DNA of 7,839 nt from an uncultured Erysipelotrichaceae bacterium (GTDB taxonomy: Bacteria > Bacillota_I > Bacilli_A > Erysipelotrichales > Coprobacillaceae), in assembly GCA_900317015.1 (NCBI GenBank), contig ONFH01000228.1, forward strand, positions 1 to 7,839, given 5' to 3'. The translations under genes were made by a program, and so were the position numbers. Positions 6,483 to 7,839 of this stretch are shown here, piece by piece. The notes under the pieces were generated by a model. The model saw only the letters and a list, made by a program, of their open reading frames with translations, had not been told where the DNA came from and made no database searches. Position 1 is the first letter of the stretch. Each line of letters opens with the position of its first letter.

Positions 6483-6525
6483 CTATACTCTATAGATTGA
6501 CTTCATTTGTAAGAACACATAAAAT
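6483..6525 (+). promoter_or_regulatory. promoter and possible operator of the SAM hydrolase operon
   Basis: TTGACT (6497-6502) and TAAAAT (6520-6525) have a 17-bp spacer, a strong sigma-A match. The small palindrome CTATA-CTC-TATAG (6483-6495) ends one base before the -35 box and could be a regulator site. The leader is only about 30 nt, too short for a SAM riboswitch. It contains a 5-bp hairpin, CTACT/AGTAG (6534-6548), just before the ribosome binding site. Confidence 0.75.
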
Positions 6526-6550
6526 GGGAAAAACTACTAAATCAGTAGGG

Positions 6551-6557
6551 AAAGGAG
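6551..6557 (+). promoter_or_regulatory. ribosome binding site deciding the SAM hydrolase start
   Basis: AAAGGAG is 7 nt from the ATG at 6565 and only 3 nt from an ATG at 6561 in another frame. The spacing and the family-like N-terminus (FQSDFG) both choose 6565. Confidence 0.85.
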
Positions 6558-6564
6558 ACCATGA

Positions 6565-7407
6565 ATGAATACATTGATTTTTCAGTCAGATTTTGGTATT
6601 GGTGATGGTGCTGTCAGCGCGATGTATGGCGTGGCCAACAGTGTCTGTCCCGATTTGCATATTTATGATTTGACGCACGATATTACGCCTTATGATATCT
6701 GGCAAGCCAGTTATCGACTTGTACAGACTGTTAACTACTGGCGTCAAGGAACAGTCTTTGTGTCCGTTGTCGATCCTGGGGTTGGCAGTGACCGCTTAAG
6801 TATTGTCGCCAAAACAAAAAATGGCCAATATATTGTCACACCTGATAATGGGACGCTTACCCATGTTAAGTTGAGACTTGGCATTGAGGAAGTGCGAATC
6901 ATTGATGAGACCATCAATCGCTTGGCTGACTCAGATGAGTCTTATACATTTTATGGCCGTGACGTCTATGCTTATACGGGCGCGCGTTTAGCAGCTGGTG
7001 TCATCAGCTTTGAAGAAGTCGGTCCATTATATGACGTAGAAAAGATCGTCGAATTACCAACGCAGAAGCCAGTTCTTGATGATACTTCAGTGAGTGGGAT
7101 CATCGATATTTTGGATGTGCGTTTTGGTTCATTATGGACCAATATTCCCAAGACATTATTCAAAAAGCTGAATGTGTCTTTTGGTGATCGTCTAGAAGTG
7201 ACGATTTCTAATGGTCGTCGTATTCTCTTTAAAAATACGATGATCTATGCAAAATTATTTGCAGATGTTTATGTTGGTGAAGCCTTAGTTTATGTGAATT
7301 CCTTAGACCATATGGCCGTGGCGATCAATCAGGGGAGTTTCGCAAGAGCCTATAACATTGGAACGGGCACGTCATGGCAGATCACTTTGAAAAAAGAAAG
7401 TAAATAA
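6565..7407 (+). CDS. S-adenosylmethionine hydrolase (DUF62/SAM hydroxide adenosyltransferase)
   Basis: The 280-residue protein is full length for the DUF62 family, related to fluorinase and chlorinase. These enzymes attack SAM at C5' of the ribose; DUF62 members use water and give adenosine plus methionine. Seen motifs are QSDFG at 7-11, YDLTHDI at 34-40, VVDPGVGSDR at 68-77, TPDNGTL at 92-98, TFYGRD at 128-133, and a C-terminal beta domain from about 160. In the characterised archaeal member the key residues are an Asp, an Arg seven residues later and a His about 52 further on. Here D70 and R77 match, but the His position is Y130 (TFYGRD instead of TFHGRD). Activity may therefore be changed. 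It is first in an operon with an ECF S component 18 nt downstream, suggesting a link between SAM breakdown and uptake of a related nutrient. Confidence 0.92.
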   Translation: MNTLIFQSDFGIGDGAVSAMYGVANSVCPDLHIYDLTHDITPYDIWQASYRLVQTVNYWRQGTVFVSVVDPGVGSDRLSIVAKTKNGQYIVTPDNGTLTHVKLRLGIEEVRIIDETINRLADSDESYTFYGRDVYAYTGARLAAGVISFEEVGPLYDVEKIVELPTQKPVLDDTSVSGIIDILDVRFGSLWTNIPKTLFKKLNVSFGDRLEVTISNGRRILFKNTMIYAKLFADVYVGEALVYVNSLDHMAVAINQGSFARAYNIGTGTSWQITLKKESK

Positions 7408-7425
7408 TTTATAGGGGGAAGAGAA

Positions 7426-7770
7426 ATGAATAAGAAATTTGGTATTAAAGAAGTTGTCGCAGCAGGGATCGGGACGGCATTGTTCGTCGTCTTAACAACG
7501 ATTCAGATCCCATTAGGATTTATTCCTAACACATCTTTACAGCCTAGAGTGGCCGTTTTAGCCTTCTTTGCGGCTGCCTTTGGTCCAATTACTGGTGGTA
7601 TTATTGGTTTATTAGGTCATGCTTTAGGTGATGCATTATTTTATGGTTCAGTATGGTGGAGCTGGGTCTTCCCAGAAGCACTATTTGGGATCGTGATTGG
7701 TTTGTTTGCGAAGAAGTTTGCCTTAAAGGAAGGCGGCTTCGATAAGAAGAACGCAATGGCGTCAATTTAA
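7426..7770 (+). CDS. truncated UPF0397/ECF-type transporter S component
   Basis: The first hundred residues match the UPF0397 (ECF S component) family: an N-terminal FGIKEVVAAGIG helix, IPNTSLQPRVAVLAF, FGPITGGIIGLLGHALGD and YGSVWWSWV. S components bind the substrate in the membrane and work with a shared energising module (EcfT plus ATPases), which is not encoded nearby. About four membrane helices are seen (roughly 9-30, 41-54, 55-75, 78-95). Family members are about 180 residues with six helices, but this one stops at 114 after FDKKNAMASI, in the loop before the missing C-terminal helices. Its last codons form the 5' arm of a terminator. The ribosome binding site AGGGGGAAGAG precedes the ATG. 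Cargo is unknown; the SAM hydrolase neighbour suggests methionine or a nucleoside. It may be non-functional. Confidence 0.85.
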   Translation: MNKKFGIKEVVAAGIGTALFVVLTTIQIPLGFIPNTSLQPRVAVLAFFAAAFGPITGGIIGLLGHALGDALFYGSVWWSWVFPEALFGIVIGLFAKKFALKEGGFDKKNAMASI

Positions 7771-7801
7771 CAGTCTGCTGTTATCTTGACGCTTTTATTT
7801 T
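7759..7801 (+). terminator. intrinsic terminator overlapping the end of the S-component gene
   Basis: GCGTCAA (7759-7765) pairs with TTGACGC (7786-7792). After a 2x2 internal loop, TAACAG (7768-7773) pairs with CTGTTA (7778-7783) around TCTG. A TTTTATTTT tract (7793-7801) follows. The stop codon (7768-7770) lies inside the stem. Confidence 0.93.
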
Positions 7802-7821
7802 CTCGATTTTATTCCATCGTG

Positions 7822-7830
7822 TGCTAAAAT
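7822..7830 (+). promoter_or_regulatory. extended -10 promoter facing out of the window
   Basis: TG-C-TAAAAT makes an extended -10 element just after the terminator, probably for a gene beyond the right edge. The -35 region (7801-7808) is weak. Confidence 0.5.
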
Positions 7831-7839
7831 ATGAATCAG

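Noticed and set aside
6427..6564. SAM or SMK-type riboswitch ahead of the SAM hydrolase
   Set aside because: The promoter leaves a leader of only about 30 nt with a single 5-bp hairpin; no known SAM aptamer fits.
1..7839. CRISPR array, tRNA or rRNA genes, insertion sequences
   Set aside because: No regularly spaced direct repeats, cloverleaf, rRNA-like segment or transposase frame was seen on either strand.
7754..7839. Continuation of the S component in another frame after 7770
   Set aside because: One frame stays open to the edge, but its residues do not resemble the missing UPF0397 helices and it covers a clear terminator and promoter.

Overview
The window looks like a chromosomal segment of a low-GC Gram-positive bacterium (Bacillota). 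Strong AAGGAG-type ribosome binding sites, sigma-A-like promoters with TTGAAT/TTGACT and TAATAT/TAAAAT boxes, U-tailed hairpin terminators and roughly 40% GC in genes against about 30% GC in spacers all fit. The gene families (CHASE-type c-di-GMP sensors, a solitary ECF transporter S component, a SAM hydrolase) suggest a gut Firmicute, perhaps of the Erysipelotrichia. That placement is inference only.

Layout. Bases 1-428 hold no intact plus-strand gene. They have gene-like GC content and unusually dense hairpins, including three perfect helices that would fold 2-138 into a three-way junction. This is a candidate structured RNA, although a minus-strand reading frame entering from the left edge overlaps it. 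A DUF523 protein (2-thiouracil desulfurase family, 429-851) and a microbial-type poly(ADP-ribose) glycohydrolase (969-1820) follow as separate short transcription units, with a perfect 14-bp inverted repeat between them.

The centre (1986-6379) is a c-di-GMP block. A membrane-anchored CHASE-like sensor is cut short at a TAG where a Trp codon seems expected. Next come about 300 bp of AT-rich decay-like DNA that contain a good promoter. That promoter leads a two-gene operon: a PAS-PAS-degenerate GGDEF-EAL protein with intact phosphodiesterase residues, and, 2 nt after its stop codon, a PAS-GAF-GGDEF diguanylate cyclase with an intact GGDEF motif and no I-site. The operon ends at a hairpin terminator at 6390-6426, so synthesis and breakdown of c-di-GMP are co-transcribed. 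The sensor may once have belonged to the phosphodiesterase gene, since both lie in the same frame.

The right end (6497-7801) is a second two-gene operon: a SAM hydrolase (DUF62 family), in which the usual active-site His is replaced by Tyr, and a UPF0397/ECF-type S component. The S component is only 114 residues and stops mid-domain inside its own transcription terminator. The pairing suggests handling of SAM-derived nucleoside or methionine, possibly with a damaged transporter subunit. A further promoter at the right edge faces out of the window.
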